Notes: generated by a model from the letters alone, not told the origin. A stretch of DNA of 43,339 nt from Amycolatopsis pithecellobii (GCF_009707865.1 NZ_WMBA01000068.1:1-43339); one strand, 5' to 3'; shown: positions 15,783 through 23,521, counted from the stretch's first letter. Made by a program: numbers and translations.

Positions 15783-16751
15783 GTGCGAGACGTATGCGTG
15801 ATCGGACTGGGGTTGATCGGCGGCTCGCTGCTGCGCGCGGCTTCCGCGGTGGGGCGCGTGACCTGGGGCGCGACGGCATCGGAAGCCGACGTGACCGCGG
15901 CCGCGGCCGAAGGCTTCGACGTGTCTGCCGACGTGGAAGCGGCCCTGCGGCGAGCGGGTGAGCAGGACGCGCTCGTCGTGCTCGCCGTACCGCTCACGGT
16001 GATCGATGACGTGCTGCGCAAGGTCGGGTCGGTCGCGCCGCGCTGCCTGCTGACCGACGTCGCGAGCGTCAAGTCGTCGGTGCTGACGTCGGTGCGCAGG
16101 CTCGCGCCGCAAACACGATTTGTCGGCGGGCACCCGATGGCAGGCACGGCGGAGTCGGGCTGGCGCGCGGGGAACGCGGCCCTGTTCGGCGGCGCGGCGT
16201 GGGTCGCGTGCGTCGAGGAGGACACGGAGCTGGCGGCGTGGGCGGAAGTCGCGCGGCTGGCCCTGGACGTCGGCGCGCACGTCGTGCCGCTGACCGCGAA
16301 AACGCATGACGAGGCGGTCGCGCGGATCTCGCACCTGCCGCATCTGCTGGCGGCGGTGCTCGCCGCGGTCGGTGCCGACGGCGGGCCGGTTCCCATGGCG
16401 CTCGCCGCCGGCTCGTACGCCGATGGGACGCGGGTGGCGGGCACGCGGCCGGAGCTGGTGCGGGGGATGACCGAAGGCAACCGCGAGGCGCTGCTGCCCG
16501 TGCTCGACGAGGCACTCGGCCGGCTCGGCGCGATGCGCGGCTCACTAGCCTCGACAGGCGGGCTGGCGGCGACGATCAATGCCGGACACAAGGGTGCGCA
16601 AGCGCTTGCGGAGGCCCGCGACGTCACGCCGACCGGGGTGCGGGTGAACCTGAGCGCGCCCGACGCGCGCGAGGGCCTGCGCGCCCTCGGCGAGCGTGGT
16701 GGCCGCATCACCGCCGTCGCCGATGACACCGCCATCGGCGAGGTCGGCTGA
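15783..16751 (+). CDS. tyrA: Prephenate dehydrogenase
   Basis: 322 residues. It oxidatively decarboxylates prephenate in tyrosine synthesis. The N-terminal Rossmann motif is VCVIGLGLIGGSLLRA. FVGGHPMAGTAESGW holds the family's catalytic His and substrate-binding residues. THDEAVARISHLPHLLA is the conserved helical motif of the C-terminal domain. There is no ACT or chorismate-mutase domain. The start is GTG 15783. It lies six bases after the amidohydrolase stop. Confidence 0.92.
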   Translation: MRDVCVIGLGLIGGSLLRAASAVGRVTWGATASEADVTAAAAEGFDVSADVEAALRRAGEQDALVVLAVPLTVIDDVLRKVGSVAPRCLLTDVASVKSSVLTSVRRLAPQTRFVGGHPMAGTAESGWRAGNAALFGGAAWVACVEEDTELAAWAEVARLALDVGAHVVPLTAKTHDEAVARISHLPHLLAAVLAAVGADGGPVPMALAAGSYADGTRVAGTRPELVRGMTEGNREALLPVLDEALGRLGAMRGSLASTGGLAATINAGHKGAQALAEARDVTPTGVRVNLSAPDAREGLRALGERGGRITAVADDTAIGEVG

Positions 16752-16792
16752 ACCGCCCCGGCACACGATCAGCCGAGCCGGTGGAATGGCGC

Positions 16793-17020
16793 CTACTGCG
16801 AGCCCGGGCCGCCGGGGGATGACGGGCCTTGGTCGCCGCCTTGGGATTTGTGCAGGAAATCCTTGGCCTTGTTGCTCACGTTGTCGATCTTGTCGGCGTG
16901 CTGGCCCAGCCGTGACTTCGCGAAGCCGCTGGCCTTGTCGATGCCCTGCTCGATTTTGTCAGCGTTCTGGTCCAGCGCGTGCTGCGCCTTCTTCTTGATT
17001 TCATCGAAGTTGATGCCCAT
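16793..17020 (-). CDS. Small antitoxin-like helical protein (Rv0909/MT0933-type)
   Basis: 75 residues from ATG 17020. It is chosen because MGINFDEIKKKAQHALDQN is a typical beginning of the small actinobacterial proteins annotated as antitoxins. The body is an amphipathic Lys-rich helix (KIEQGIDKASGFAKSRLGQ), and the tail is disordered (Gly/Ser/Pro/Gln). In mycobacteria the homologue is paired with an SRPBCC-fold toxin-like protein. Here the divergent neighbour at 17085 is an SRPBCC protein, which fits that pairing. Toxin-antitoxin function is inferred from family names only. Confidence 0.78.
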   Translation of the reverse strand: MGINFDEIKKKAQHALDQNADKIEQGIDKASGFAKSRLGQHADKIDNVSNKAKDFLHKSQGGDQGPSSPGGPGSQ

Positions 17021-17084
17021 CTGTCCATCGAACACCGGATTGGCCGCTCTCGCACCGCGACAGCACCTGCCTGAGAATGGGCCG

Positions 17085-17525
17085 ATGCCGACGAGGACGT
17101 TCTCATTCGAGGTCAAACGCACCAGTTCCGCGCCGCCGGGGGTGTTGTTCCGGCTCGAGACCGACGGGGCGCGCTGGTCGGACTGGGCGAAACCGCTTCG
17201 CTCCCGCTGGGAACGGTGGGCCGACCCGGTCGGCGGCGTCGGTGCGATCCGCCGCGTCGGGCTGTTTCCCGTGCTCATGTATGAGGAAACGATCGAGTAC
17301 GAACAGGACCGTCGCCACGTCTACACCTTCGCCCGCCTGGCACCCGTCCTCGATTACCGCGGCGAAGTGACCTTCACTCCTACCCTCACAGGCGGCACCG
17401 ACCTACGCTGGCGCGGTTCGTTCCGCGAGCGCTTTCCCCACACGGGCCCATTCATCCGCCATTTCCTGTCCGGCGCGATCACGATCATTTCCGCTCAACT
17501 GGTGCGCGCCGCCGAGCGCGGCTAA
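17085..17525 (+). CDS. SRPBCC-fold protein, possible partner of the antitoxin-like gene
   Basis: 146 residues from ATG 17085. Residues before this methionine belong to the overlapping antisense gene and look non-coding. The protein has a START/Bet v1-like pattern: RTFSFEVKRTSSAPPGVLF, SDWAKPLRSRWERW, IEYEQDRRHVYTFARLAPV and DLRWRGSFRERFP. These proteins bind a small hydrophobic ligand or act as the toxin in Rv0909/Rv0910-type pairs. It is divergent from the 75-residue antitoxin-like gene, 64 bases apart. Its end overlaps the CHAT gene by four bases. Confidence 0.78.
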   Translation: MPTRTFSFEVKRTSSAPPGVLFRLETDGARWSDWAKPLRSRWERWADPVGGVGAIRRVGLFPVLMYEETIEYEQDRRHVYTFARLAPVLDYRGEVTFTPTLTGGTDLRWRGSFRERFPHTGPFIRHFLSGAITIISAQLVRAAERG

Positions 17526-20137
17526 CCCGCGCCGAGGCACAGGAAAGGCCGTCGCAACGGGTCGGCGGCCGTCGCCTCCGCCAATGCCAGCGCCGGAGAC
17601 GTGCCCTTTGCCAGCAGGCGATGCAGGTCCGTCATCGTCTCGGCAGCCGCCTGGTCACCGACGCGCGAAACCGCACCGACGATCGTCCTCGACCCGCCCG
17701 CCAGCAGCGCACCCGCGAAACCCAGCGCCTCCTCGCCCGGCCGGACGTGACTCATCGCCAGCTCACACGCAGCGAGCACGACACGCTCCGGCGGCCGCCG
17801 CAGTCGCGTGGTCTCGTGCGCGAACAGCGGGCCGTCCACCAGGTCCAGCCGGGAGAACAACGCGTTCGCCGGCTCGTGCGCGCCGTGCGCGACCAGATGC
17901 GCAAGCCCCGAACCGTCCAATGCGGACAGTACCGTCGAGCTCGTCGCATCCGGGCCGTCGACCAGGGTGGCCTGCGGGTACACCGAACACAGTTCCCGCA
18001 CCTCGCCGATCGCGCCCGGCACACCCGGCCCGCCGACGAGCACCACTGGCTCCGGCTCACCTTGCGTGGCCGCGCCGCACCACGCGGTCGCCGACGGGGC
18101 GATCGACACCGGACGTCCGCGCAGGGACGGCAAAGCCGACCAAGGCAAGGCATACAGCGGCCCGAACGGCACGATCACCAGCTCCCGGTCCCCGATCGCA
18201 TCCGCGAGCGGAGCCACCAGCAACCGGTCGAGCAACTTCGCGCGTTTTTCCGCGGACTGGGTCACCGCGACGACCAATGGAGCCGGCAGGTGGTCGGGCG
18301 CCAGCACGTTCAGATCCGCATGCAGCTGCCTGGTGACCTCGACCGTCTCGTCAAGTGGCCCAAGGGAAACCAGCCGGAACCGGCCATCACGCACGACGAG
18401 CGCGGACAGCCGGTCGCCGTACCGGGTGAGACTCACCAGTACCCGATCGCCGAGCGCTGCGGTCACCTCGTCCGGGGTCGCGACCGGGCGCGGGCGACCC
18501 CACGGGCTCGTGTACCAGCCGAGCCGGCTCGCCTCCCGTTGCAGCCGGACATAGCGTTGCTCCAATGTGGACACCGGCTTGCCGTCGATCCGGTTCTGCT
18601 GGGCGATGCGCTGCACGTGCCGCATCTCCGTGATCAGCCGCGCCAGCACCGGATCGGCGATCTCCGGCAGCGGCTCATACCGGTAAACCTGCGCCCGGGT
18701 ACGCTCCTGCCACGCGAAAACCCTTCTGGCACCGGCATTTCCGCGCGCACGATCAAGTACCAACCCGACCGCGAGACGGCCGAGCTCCTGCCCGTGCACC
18801 GCCGTGCCACACACGAGGTCCAGTCCACCCATCCGGTCGCGCACCCGGCTCAGCTCAGCGAACCCCGCCCGCGCCTGCGCCAACGCGGCACGCGAATTCC
18901 CTTGTGCCACAGCGAGTTCCGCGCGACACAGCCGTAGCAGCATCACGTGGTCGATCGGGGTGGTCTGGCGCGGCCTCGGAATCCGGGCCAGTAGCTCCTC
19001 TGCGGCGTCGACGGCGCCACGCCGCAGCAGAAGCCGCACCGCGAGCAGCCGCGCCACCGACGCTTCGTCGCGCAACCCCAGTTCCGCCAACCGCACCGCG
19101 TGCTCGGTGAGCTGCGTGGACAGCCGTGCCGGCGGCCGACGACCGGCGTCCAGTACCGCTGTCGCGTTCGCGCGCAGCTCGGCGAGCGCGGCGACCTCGG
19201 CCCATCTTTCGTTGCCGCGCCGGAGAAACCGGCGATGCGCGGCGGCGGCGAGGCGCCGCGCGAGCGGGAAATCGCCGTCGAGAATCGCGGCGGCGGCACG
19301 CGCCACCTCCGCCTCGGCGACATCCTGGATCGCGCGGTTGCGCCGCAGTTCCGGCAGCGCATCGTCCAGCTGCCGCGCCGCTTCTTCGGCGAGCCCGGCG
19401 GTGAGCAACGCGCGCCCCTGGTCCAACCGCAACCGCGGCAGCCAGCCCGGGCTCTCCGCGTGGTAGATCCGCGCCGCCTGCTCGTAGTAGTTCAGTGCCG
19501 CCGGGATGTCCCCGACCAACTGGGACTGGTCGCCGAAGTTGTGCCGCGCCTTGCCTTCGATCCGGGTCAGGCCGTGCCGTTCGGCAAGAGCTATACAGTG
19601 CCGCAGATCGGACAACGCCGCGTCCGGGTTGTTGAGGCTCATGTGGACCAATGCGCGGTTCATCACGTTGCGTGCCAACGGAAGCGCGTTCTCCTCGGCG
19701 TCGTAGGCGAGCACCGGAATGATCTCGTCGAACAGCGTGAGGGCTTCGGTGAACCGCCCGATCCGGGTGAGCACAAGGGCACGCTGCGCGCCGATGAGCG
19801 CACTGAGTAGGTGCGGCGCGGCGCTTTCCGGCAGCAGCTTCGGCAACGCGGCGGCGTCGTCCAGGTGGCCTAGACCAGTGGTCGCCGAGCCGACCTCGGC
19901 TTCGGCCATCGCCAAGCTGATGAGCACGCGGGCGCGCAGCCGCACCCATTCGGGTTCGACGCATCCGCCCAGGGAATCCAGGAGTTTCAGCGCCCGGTTC
20001 AGCAGCCGGACGGCCTCCACGTTGTGGAGGTTCCCGGACGCGTCAGCGGCCCTGGCATGCAGGCGCGCGGCACGTGCGAGAACGCGCTCGAGTTCGCGGG
20101 AGCCTGCCACACCACCTATCTGAGCACACCGCGCCAC
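17522..20137 (-). CDS. TPR-CHAT protease (caspase-like)
   Basis: 871 residues. About 500 residues of helical TPR-like repeats come first (for example EAVRLLNRALKLLDSLG, AALNYYEQAARIYHAE, AEELLARIPRPRQTTP). The C-terminal CHAT domain has the caspase-type dyad LVAHGAH (His751) and VVLAACELA (Cys791), followed by LGFAGALLAGGSRTIVGA. It should be a cytoplasmic cysteine protease that the TPRs hold in check or aim at a partner. It is the last gene of the sigma-factor operon, 21 bases after the small two-domain protein. The start is GTG 20137; an in-frame GTG at 20110 is an alternative. No signal peptide is seen. The substrate is unknown; the neighbouring small protein is the first candidate. Confidence 0.9.
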   Translation of the reverse strand: MARCAQIGGVAGSRELERVLARAARLHARAADASGNLHNVEAVRLLNRALKLLDSLGGCVEPEWVRLRARVLISLAMAEAEVGSATTGLGHLDDAAALPKLLPESAAPHLLSALIGAQRALVLTRIGRFTEALTLFDEIIPVLAYDAEENALPLARNVMNRALVHMSLNNPDAALSDLRHCIALAERHGLTRIEGKARHNFGDQSQLVGDIPAALNYYEQAARIYHAESPGWLPRLRLDQGRALLTAGLAEEAARQLDDALPELRRNRAIQDVAEAEVARAAAAILDGDFPLARRLAAAAHRRFLRRGNERWAEVAALAELRANATAVLDAGRRPPARLSTQLTEHAVRLAELGLRDEASVARLLAVRLLLRRGAVDAAEELLARIPRPRQTTPIDHVMLLRLCRAELAVAQGNSRAALAQARAGFAELSRVRDRMGGLDLVCGTAVHGQELGRLAVGLVLDRARGNAGARRVFAWQERTRAQVYRYEPLPEIADPVLARLITEMRHVQRIAQQNRIDGKPVSTLEQRYVRLQREASRLGWYTSPWGRPRPVATPDEVTAALGDRVLVSLTRYGDRLSALVVRDGRFRLVSLGPLDETVEVTRQLHADLNVLAPDHLPAPLVVAVTQSAEKRAKLLDRLLVAPLADAIGDRELVIVPFGPLYALPWSALPSLRGRPVSIAPSATAWCGAATQGEPEPVVLVGGPGVPGAIGEVRELCSVYPQATLVDGPDATSSTVLSALDGSGLAHLVAHGAHEPANALFSRLDLVDGPLFAHETTRLRRPPERVVLAACELAMSHVRPGEEALGFAGALLAGGSRTIVGAVSRVGDQAAAETMTDLHRLLAKGTSPALALAEATAADPLRRPFLCLGAG

Positions 20138-20158
20138 TCAGGCATACAGGCGGTGAGC

Positions 20159-20638
20159 TCACAGCACCACGGCCGGGGTCACCACGGTGCGGTTGCTCGC
20201 CGCGCCCCCGACGGAGATCACGATCTGTGTGGTCCCGCGTGGCACGTTGTCCAGCACGAATCGCCCACCCTCGTCACACACCGTGGACTCCGAACCATGC
20301 CCGGCGACCCGGACCTCGACCCCGTGCTCACCGGCCGGGACGAGCCAGCCGTCGATCCGGTGCCGCTGGCCCACCCTGGTCAGGTTGATCATCACGGTCA
20401 GATCGCTGACCGTGAAGGTGATCGTACCCTGGTCAACGGTGCTGCGGACCCCGGCGAGCTGCCCCGCCCGCTCCCAGCGGGCCACCTCGACGTCGAGATT
20501 CTCCAGCTCCAGTGCGAACTGGACCCGTTCGACGAGGCCGGCCGGCGGTGAATCGCAGGCCGCCAGCACGCGGCCGAGATCAGCCAGCAACGCGTCGTCG
20601 TCGGGGTGCGCCCTCCCCGGCACCTGGATCTCGTTCAT
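20159..20638 (-). CDS. Two-domain protein between sigma factor and CHAT protease; candidate regulator or substrate
   Basis: 159 residues. The N-terminal part (about 12-62) is helical and acidic: LLADLGRVLAACDSPP, then VERVQFALELENLDVEVARWE. The C-terminal part (about 65-159) is all-beta and resembles carboxypeptidase-regulatory-like sandwich domains (DGWLVPAGEHGVEVRV, DEGGRFVLDNVPRG, TQIVISVGG). There is no membrane segment and no zinc motif, so it is not a classical ZAS anti-sigma factor. The start overlaps the sigma stop (ATGA). Its position suggests that it binds the sigma factor, is cut by the CHAT protease, or both. That is inference; no family with known biochemistry is recognised. Confidence 0.75.
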   Translation of the reverse strand: MNEIQVPGRAHPDDDALLADLGRVLAACDSPPAGLVERVQFALELENLDVEVARWERAGQLAGVRSTVDQGTITFTVSDLTVMINLTRVGQRHRIDGWLVPAGEHGVEVRVAGHGSESTVCDEGGRFVLDNVPRGTTQIVISVGGAASNRTVVTPAVVL

Positions 20639-21240
20639 GCGCTGCCCCCTTCGCTGTCCAGCATTTCGCGCATCGTCTTCAGGCAGCGGCCACGGTTGGG
20701 CCCGATACTGCCCCGCGGCATCCGCAATGCCTCAGCGACAACCCGGTACTCCGCGCGTCCGGAAAGCACCGTGAGCCGCAACAGTTCCTGGCACCGCTGC
20801 GGAAGCTTGCCGAAGGCAACCCAGATCCGGCGGTCCCGTTCGGTGCGCAATGCCTCGGCCTCGGGTCCGGGCAGCGTGCTGAGCACGGTCTCGGCCATTT
20901 CGTCGGTCAACGGGACGGGCGCCTGCTTCCGGCCGTTCGCACGTTGCGCCTCGTGGCGGGCCGTGGTGACGAGCCAGCCCGCAAGCGCCTTGGGTTCCCG
21001 GAGCTGGTCCAGATGACTGAGCAAAGCGAGCCACACCGTCTGCACGACGTCCTCGGCCGTGTGCCGGTCCAGCCCCTGGCCACGCGCGACATTCCACACC
21101 AGCGGCGTCAGCTCGGCGACCAAGCGGTCCAGGCCGCGTTTGTCCCCTTCGCGGGCGGCATGCAGGCACGCTTCGAACAGCTCGGGGCCGCGCAGCCCCT
21201 CCCAAGGAGGGTCCGCTTCGGCGGTGTGGACGCCCGTCAC
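20635..21240 (-). CDS. ECF-like sigma factor of RNA polymerase
   Basis: 201 residues from GTG 21240. Region 2 is LTPLVWNVARGQGLDRHTAEDVVQTVW followed by WLVTTARHEAQR. Region 4 is LPQRCQELLRLTVLS with REY-type helix-turn-helix residues VVAEALRMPRGSIGPNRGRCLKTM. Regions 1 and 3 are absent, as in ECF factors. An in-frame TTG at 21336 would add 32 residues, but it falls inside the promoter-like box at 21327-21335 and the extra residues look non-coding. It is the first gene of the operon with the two-domain protein and the TPR-CHAT protease. It probably activates its own operon and the papain operon upstream, which has the same promoter motif. Confidence 0.9.
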   Translation of the reverse strand: MTGVHTAEADPPWEGLRGPELFEACLHAAREGDKRGLDRLVAELTPLVWNVARGQGLDRHTAEDVVQTVWLALLSHLDQLREPKALAGWLVTTARHEAQRANGRKQAPVPLTDEMAETVLSTLPGPEAEALRTERDRRIWVAFGKLPQRCQELLRLTVLSGRAEYRVVAEALRMPRGSIGPNRGRCLKTMREMLDSEGGSA

Positions 21241-21326
21241 CCCAAATCGCCCCGCTCTCCGTGGATTCTCCCCACCAACCGAACGCAGTATCCCGCTTAC
21301 GTCGGAAGAGAGGAACCTATCCGCCA

Positions 21327-21359
21327 CCAGATACAAACATCACCCATTCGACGTAGGCC
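21327..21359 (-). promoter_or_regulatory. Candidate ECF promoter of the sigma-CHAT operon
   Basis: Read on the minus strand, GGCCTAC (21359-21353) and TGTATCTGG (21335-21327) are separated by 17 bases. The same two boxes, GGGTTAC and TGTATCTGG, lie upstream of the papain protease gene with an 18-base gap. The spacing fits -35 and -10 elements. The box ends 86 bases before GTG 21240. Confidence 0.55.
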
Positions 21360-21375
21360 TTTCCGCCAGATATGC

Positions 21376-21411
21376 GCCGGCCGGTGTCGGCGAACGTCGA
21401 CACCGGCCGGC
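21376..21411 (-). terminator. Strong hairpin between the two protease operons (third of three)
   Basis: GCCGGCCGGTGTCG pairs perfectly with CGACACCGGCCGGC around an 8-base loop. No clear T run follows on the minus strand. It lies 16 bases upstream of the sigma promoter boxes. Confidence 0.55.
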
Positions 21412-21421
21412 TCCCCCTGTA

Positions 21422-21444
21422 GTCGTCCCCCCGTCTTGGACGAC
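21422..21444 (-). terminator. Hairpin between the two protease operons (second of three)
   Basis: GTCGTCC pairs with GGACGAC around a 9-base loop. It lies between two longer hairpins in the same spacer. Confidence 0.4.
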
Positions 21445-21453
21445 CACGGGATC

Positions 21454-21492
21454 AGTGGTGGCCGGCGGCCCCCTCGGCTGCCGGCCACCACT
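21454..21492 (-). terminator. Strong hairpin just after the GAWDPN-repeat gene (first of three)
   Basis: AGTGGTGGCCGGC pairs perfectly over 13 bp with GCCGGCCACCACT. It begins 10 bases after the repeat-protein stop codon, so it probably ends the papain operon transcript. It lacks a strong T run, as is common in high-GC actinomycetes. Confidence 0.65.
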
Positions 21493-21501
21493 AGCTGGAC
21501 A

Positions 21502-22149
21502 TCACACCAGTAACTGGTCGATCTGGCCGTACGCATTTTCGTGGAAGGAGACGGTCAGCCCGTTCGCCTTCGCCAGTACCGCGAGCCCGGTGAGCGGGCT
21601 GCGGCCGGTTTCGACCGCGGCGAGCTGCTTCCAGCCCAAGCCCGCGATGAACGCCCACACGCCGGGGCGCACGCTCGAGGACCACAGCTGCGTGATCAGC
21701 CGGTTGCGGATCCACAGGCCGGTGGCCTGCACCGTGCCGTTGGCGGTGTGCGGCGCGGGCCTCGGTGGCGTGTTGGGATCCCAGGCGCCGGTGGGCGGTG
21801 GGGTATTCGGGTCCCACGCGCCGGTGGGCGGTGGGGTGTTCGGATCCCAGGCACCAGCCGGCGGTGGCGTGTTGGGATCCCACGCGCCGGTCGGCGGCGG
21901 GGTATTCGGATCCCAGGCACCAGTCGGCGGTGGAGTGTTCGGATCCCACGCGCCCGTGGGCGGCGGGGTGTTGGGGTCCCACGCACCAGTCGGTGCCCCG
22001 GGCGGCGGTTTGTTCGGGTCCCAGGCACCAGTCGGTGCACCAGGGGGTGGCTTGTTCGGGTCCCACGCGCCGTCCGGAGTGTCGAGGTGGGTGGGTTCGG
22101 GCTCGTCGTCAGGGCCGGTGGCCGGGTTCTGCGTCTCGCTGGTGGTCAT
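21502..22149 (-). CDS. GAWDPN-repeat protein sharing a C-terminal domain with the papain protease
   Basis: 215 residues. Residues 1-26 are acidic and disordered. Residues 27-129 hold nine GAWDPN units; the first two are spaced by 14 residues (KPPPGAPT linkers) and the rest by 11 (TPPPT or TPPPA). The C-terminal domain (about 145-215) has LWIRNRLITQLW, GVWAFIAGLGWKQL and LAVLAKANGLTVSF. It aligns by eye with residues 309-382 of the papain-type protease encoded just upstream (GWAFLEDLGWTRL; LLADARAGGHPVV). No signal peptide or membrane segment is present. GGGGAG precedes the start. The proline-rich repeats could form an extended spacer or a multivalent docking surface. Function unknown. Confidence 0.85.
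   Translation of the reverse strand: MTTSETQNPATGPDDEPEPTHLDTPDGAWDPNKPPPGAPTGAWDPNKPPPGAPTGAWDPNTPPPTGAWDPNTPPPTGAWDPNTPPPTGAWDPNTPPPAGAWDPNTPPPTGAWDPNTPPPTGAWDPNTPPRPAPHTANGTVQATGLWIRNRLITQLWSSSVRPGVWAFIAGLGWKQLAAVETGRSPLTGLAVLAKANGLTVSFHENAYGQIDQLLV
21763..22071 (-). repeat. In-frame tandem repeats encoding nine GAWDPN units
   Basis: Seven 33-bp units follow two 42-bp units. The DNA copies are near-identical but differ in synonymous positions (for example GGATCCCA, GGGTCCCA), so the array is not a very recent slippage product. The reading frame is kept throughout. Confidence 0.9.
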
Positions 22150-22174
22150 CGCTGCTGCTCCCCTGCTGCGCGAA

Positions 22175-23323
22175 TCAGTAAGTGGTCTGGACCATTAATA
22201 ACTCGTCGTTCACTACGTACGGGACGACGGGATGCCCGCCCGCCCGCGCGTCGGCGAGCAGCGCGAACTGGTTCGCCCCACTTGCCCCTGCGGAGAGCCT
22301 GGTCCACCCCAGGTCCTCCAGAAAAGCCCATCCGCGCGCCTCCTGCGCCGACGCGAACAGGCCGAGCGCGCGTTGTGGCGATAGCCACGCGCGCAAGGTG
22401 GTGCCCGTGCAGCCGATCGTGGTCGGCCGCTCCTCCGGATAGTCCTCTATGTACGACTCGCCGTACGCAATCCGGAAGTAGCCGTCCTCTCCCCAGCCGG
22501 TGCCCCATGAGTTCTTCGCGATCCAGCAACCCTGGTCGTCGTCCCAGCCGACGAGCGCGACACAGTGGCCCCCCTTCGTCTCCTCCGTGGTGTGCCGGTA
22601 AACGCCGCCCGTGTAGTGGAAAAAGTCCTCGTAGACCACCATGCACGTGGTGACTGGCCCGTATCCGTAGATGTGGTGCTTGATGCCCGCCGGATCCCGG
22701 GTCAGGTCGACCATGTTCTCCGCGTGCACGACGCGGTTGTGCCAGTTCGGGTTCAGGGAACCGGCACCGTTGTCGTGGTAGGGCCAGTAATCCTCGAACG
22801 TGACCCCGTTCGACATGCAGTCGCCCAGCAGGTCGTCCGGCCACGTGCCGTCCTCCCCGCTCAACTGCTTCTGGGTGGCCTGTCCGAAGTAGAGGTGCGC
22901 TTCGGACAGGTCCAGATCCAGCCGCGCGGCCCGCCGGGTGTACGCCGCCGTCCCCTCCAGCACGGCGATGACCCCGAACGCGGTGCACGAACCGCGCTCC
23001 CCCTGGTCCTTCACGGGCGTCGTGTAGTCGCCGTCGCACGTTCGCCGCAGATCGAACGCCCGCGGTAGCTCGGACGTCGGCGCGCGCAGTGCGGTGCACT
23101 TCTGCCCGGCGGTCCCGAGCGCGGCCTCGGCCATCCGCCCTGGCAGATCTGCCCTGGCTTCGACCGCGGCCGCACTCGGGGCCGGCACCCCCAGCCGCAC
23201 CGCACGCGAGCGGCCCCCCAGCCTGCTCAGCAAGGTCTCCCCCGCTTGCCACGGATCCCCAAGCGTGGCAAGGGAATCGCGGATTTCCGCGATTTCTTCC
23301 TCGCAAGAGCGTTCGGAGCTCAT
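22175..23323 (-). CDS. Papain-family (C1) cysteine protease with extra C-terminal domain
   Basis: 382 residues. Residues 1-85 look like a helical propeptide or regulatory region. The papain core has DQGERGSCTAFG (oxyanion Gln107, nucleophile Cys113), GGHCVALVGW (His253) and AKNSWGTGWGEDGYFRIAYG (Asn271), so the catalytic set is complete. A C-terminal domain (309-382) with GWAFLEDLGWTRL is shared with the next gene's product. There is no signal peptide, which is unusual for a bacterial C1 enzyme and suggests action in the cytoplasm. The GAWDPN-repeat gene follows 25 bases downstream. GATGGAGGA precedes the ATG. A promoter-like motif shared with the sigma operon lies 59-92 bases upstream. Confidence 0.92.
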   Translation of the reverse strand: MSSERSCEEEIAEIRDSLATLGDPWQAGETLLSRLGGRSRAVRLGVPAPSAAAVEARADLPGRMAEAALGTAGQKCTALRAPTSELPRAFDLRRTCDGDYTTPVKDQGERGSCTAFGVIAVLEGTAAYTRRAARLDLDLSEAHLYFGQATQKQLSGEDGTWPDDLLGDCMSNGVTFEDYWPYHDNGAGSLNPNWHNRVVHAENMVDLTRDPAGIKHHIYGYGPVTTCMVVYEDFFHYTGGVYRHTTEETKGGHCVALVGWDDDQGCWIAKNSWGTGWGEDGYFRIAYGESYIEDYPEERPTTIGCTGTTLRAWLSPQRALGLFASAQEARGWAFLEDLGWTRLSAGASGANQFALLADARAGGHPVVPYVVNDELLMVQTTY

Positions 23324-23381
23324 GCGTCCTCCATCGGGGGGCGTGTCCGGCTACCGCTCCTATGACGCGGTAGCGGGTGTC

Positions 23382-23415
23382 CCAGATACACACCGGCAGG
23401 ATCTTTTTGTAACCC
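23382..23415 (-). promoter_or_regulatory. Candidate ECF promoter of the papain/repeat-protein operon
   Basis: On the minus strand, GGGTTAC (23415-23409) and TGTATCTGG (23390-23382) are separated by 18 bases. TGTATCTGG is identical to the box in front of the sigma factor gene, and the upstream box shares GG and TAC. Confidence 0.55.
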
Positions 23416-23521
23416 GCTGGTCGGACGCCGAACTTTCACCCGTTCAGCCTAGAGATCACCTACTGGCGGTGTCGTCCGATTCGTACAAGCGGTACCGCCA
23501 CCGGTCCGGGCACACTGCGGT

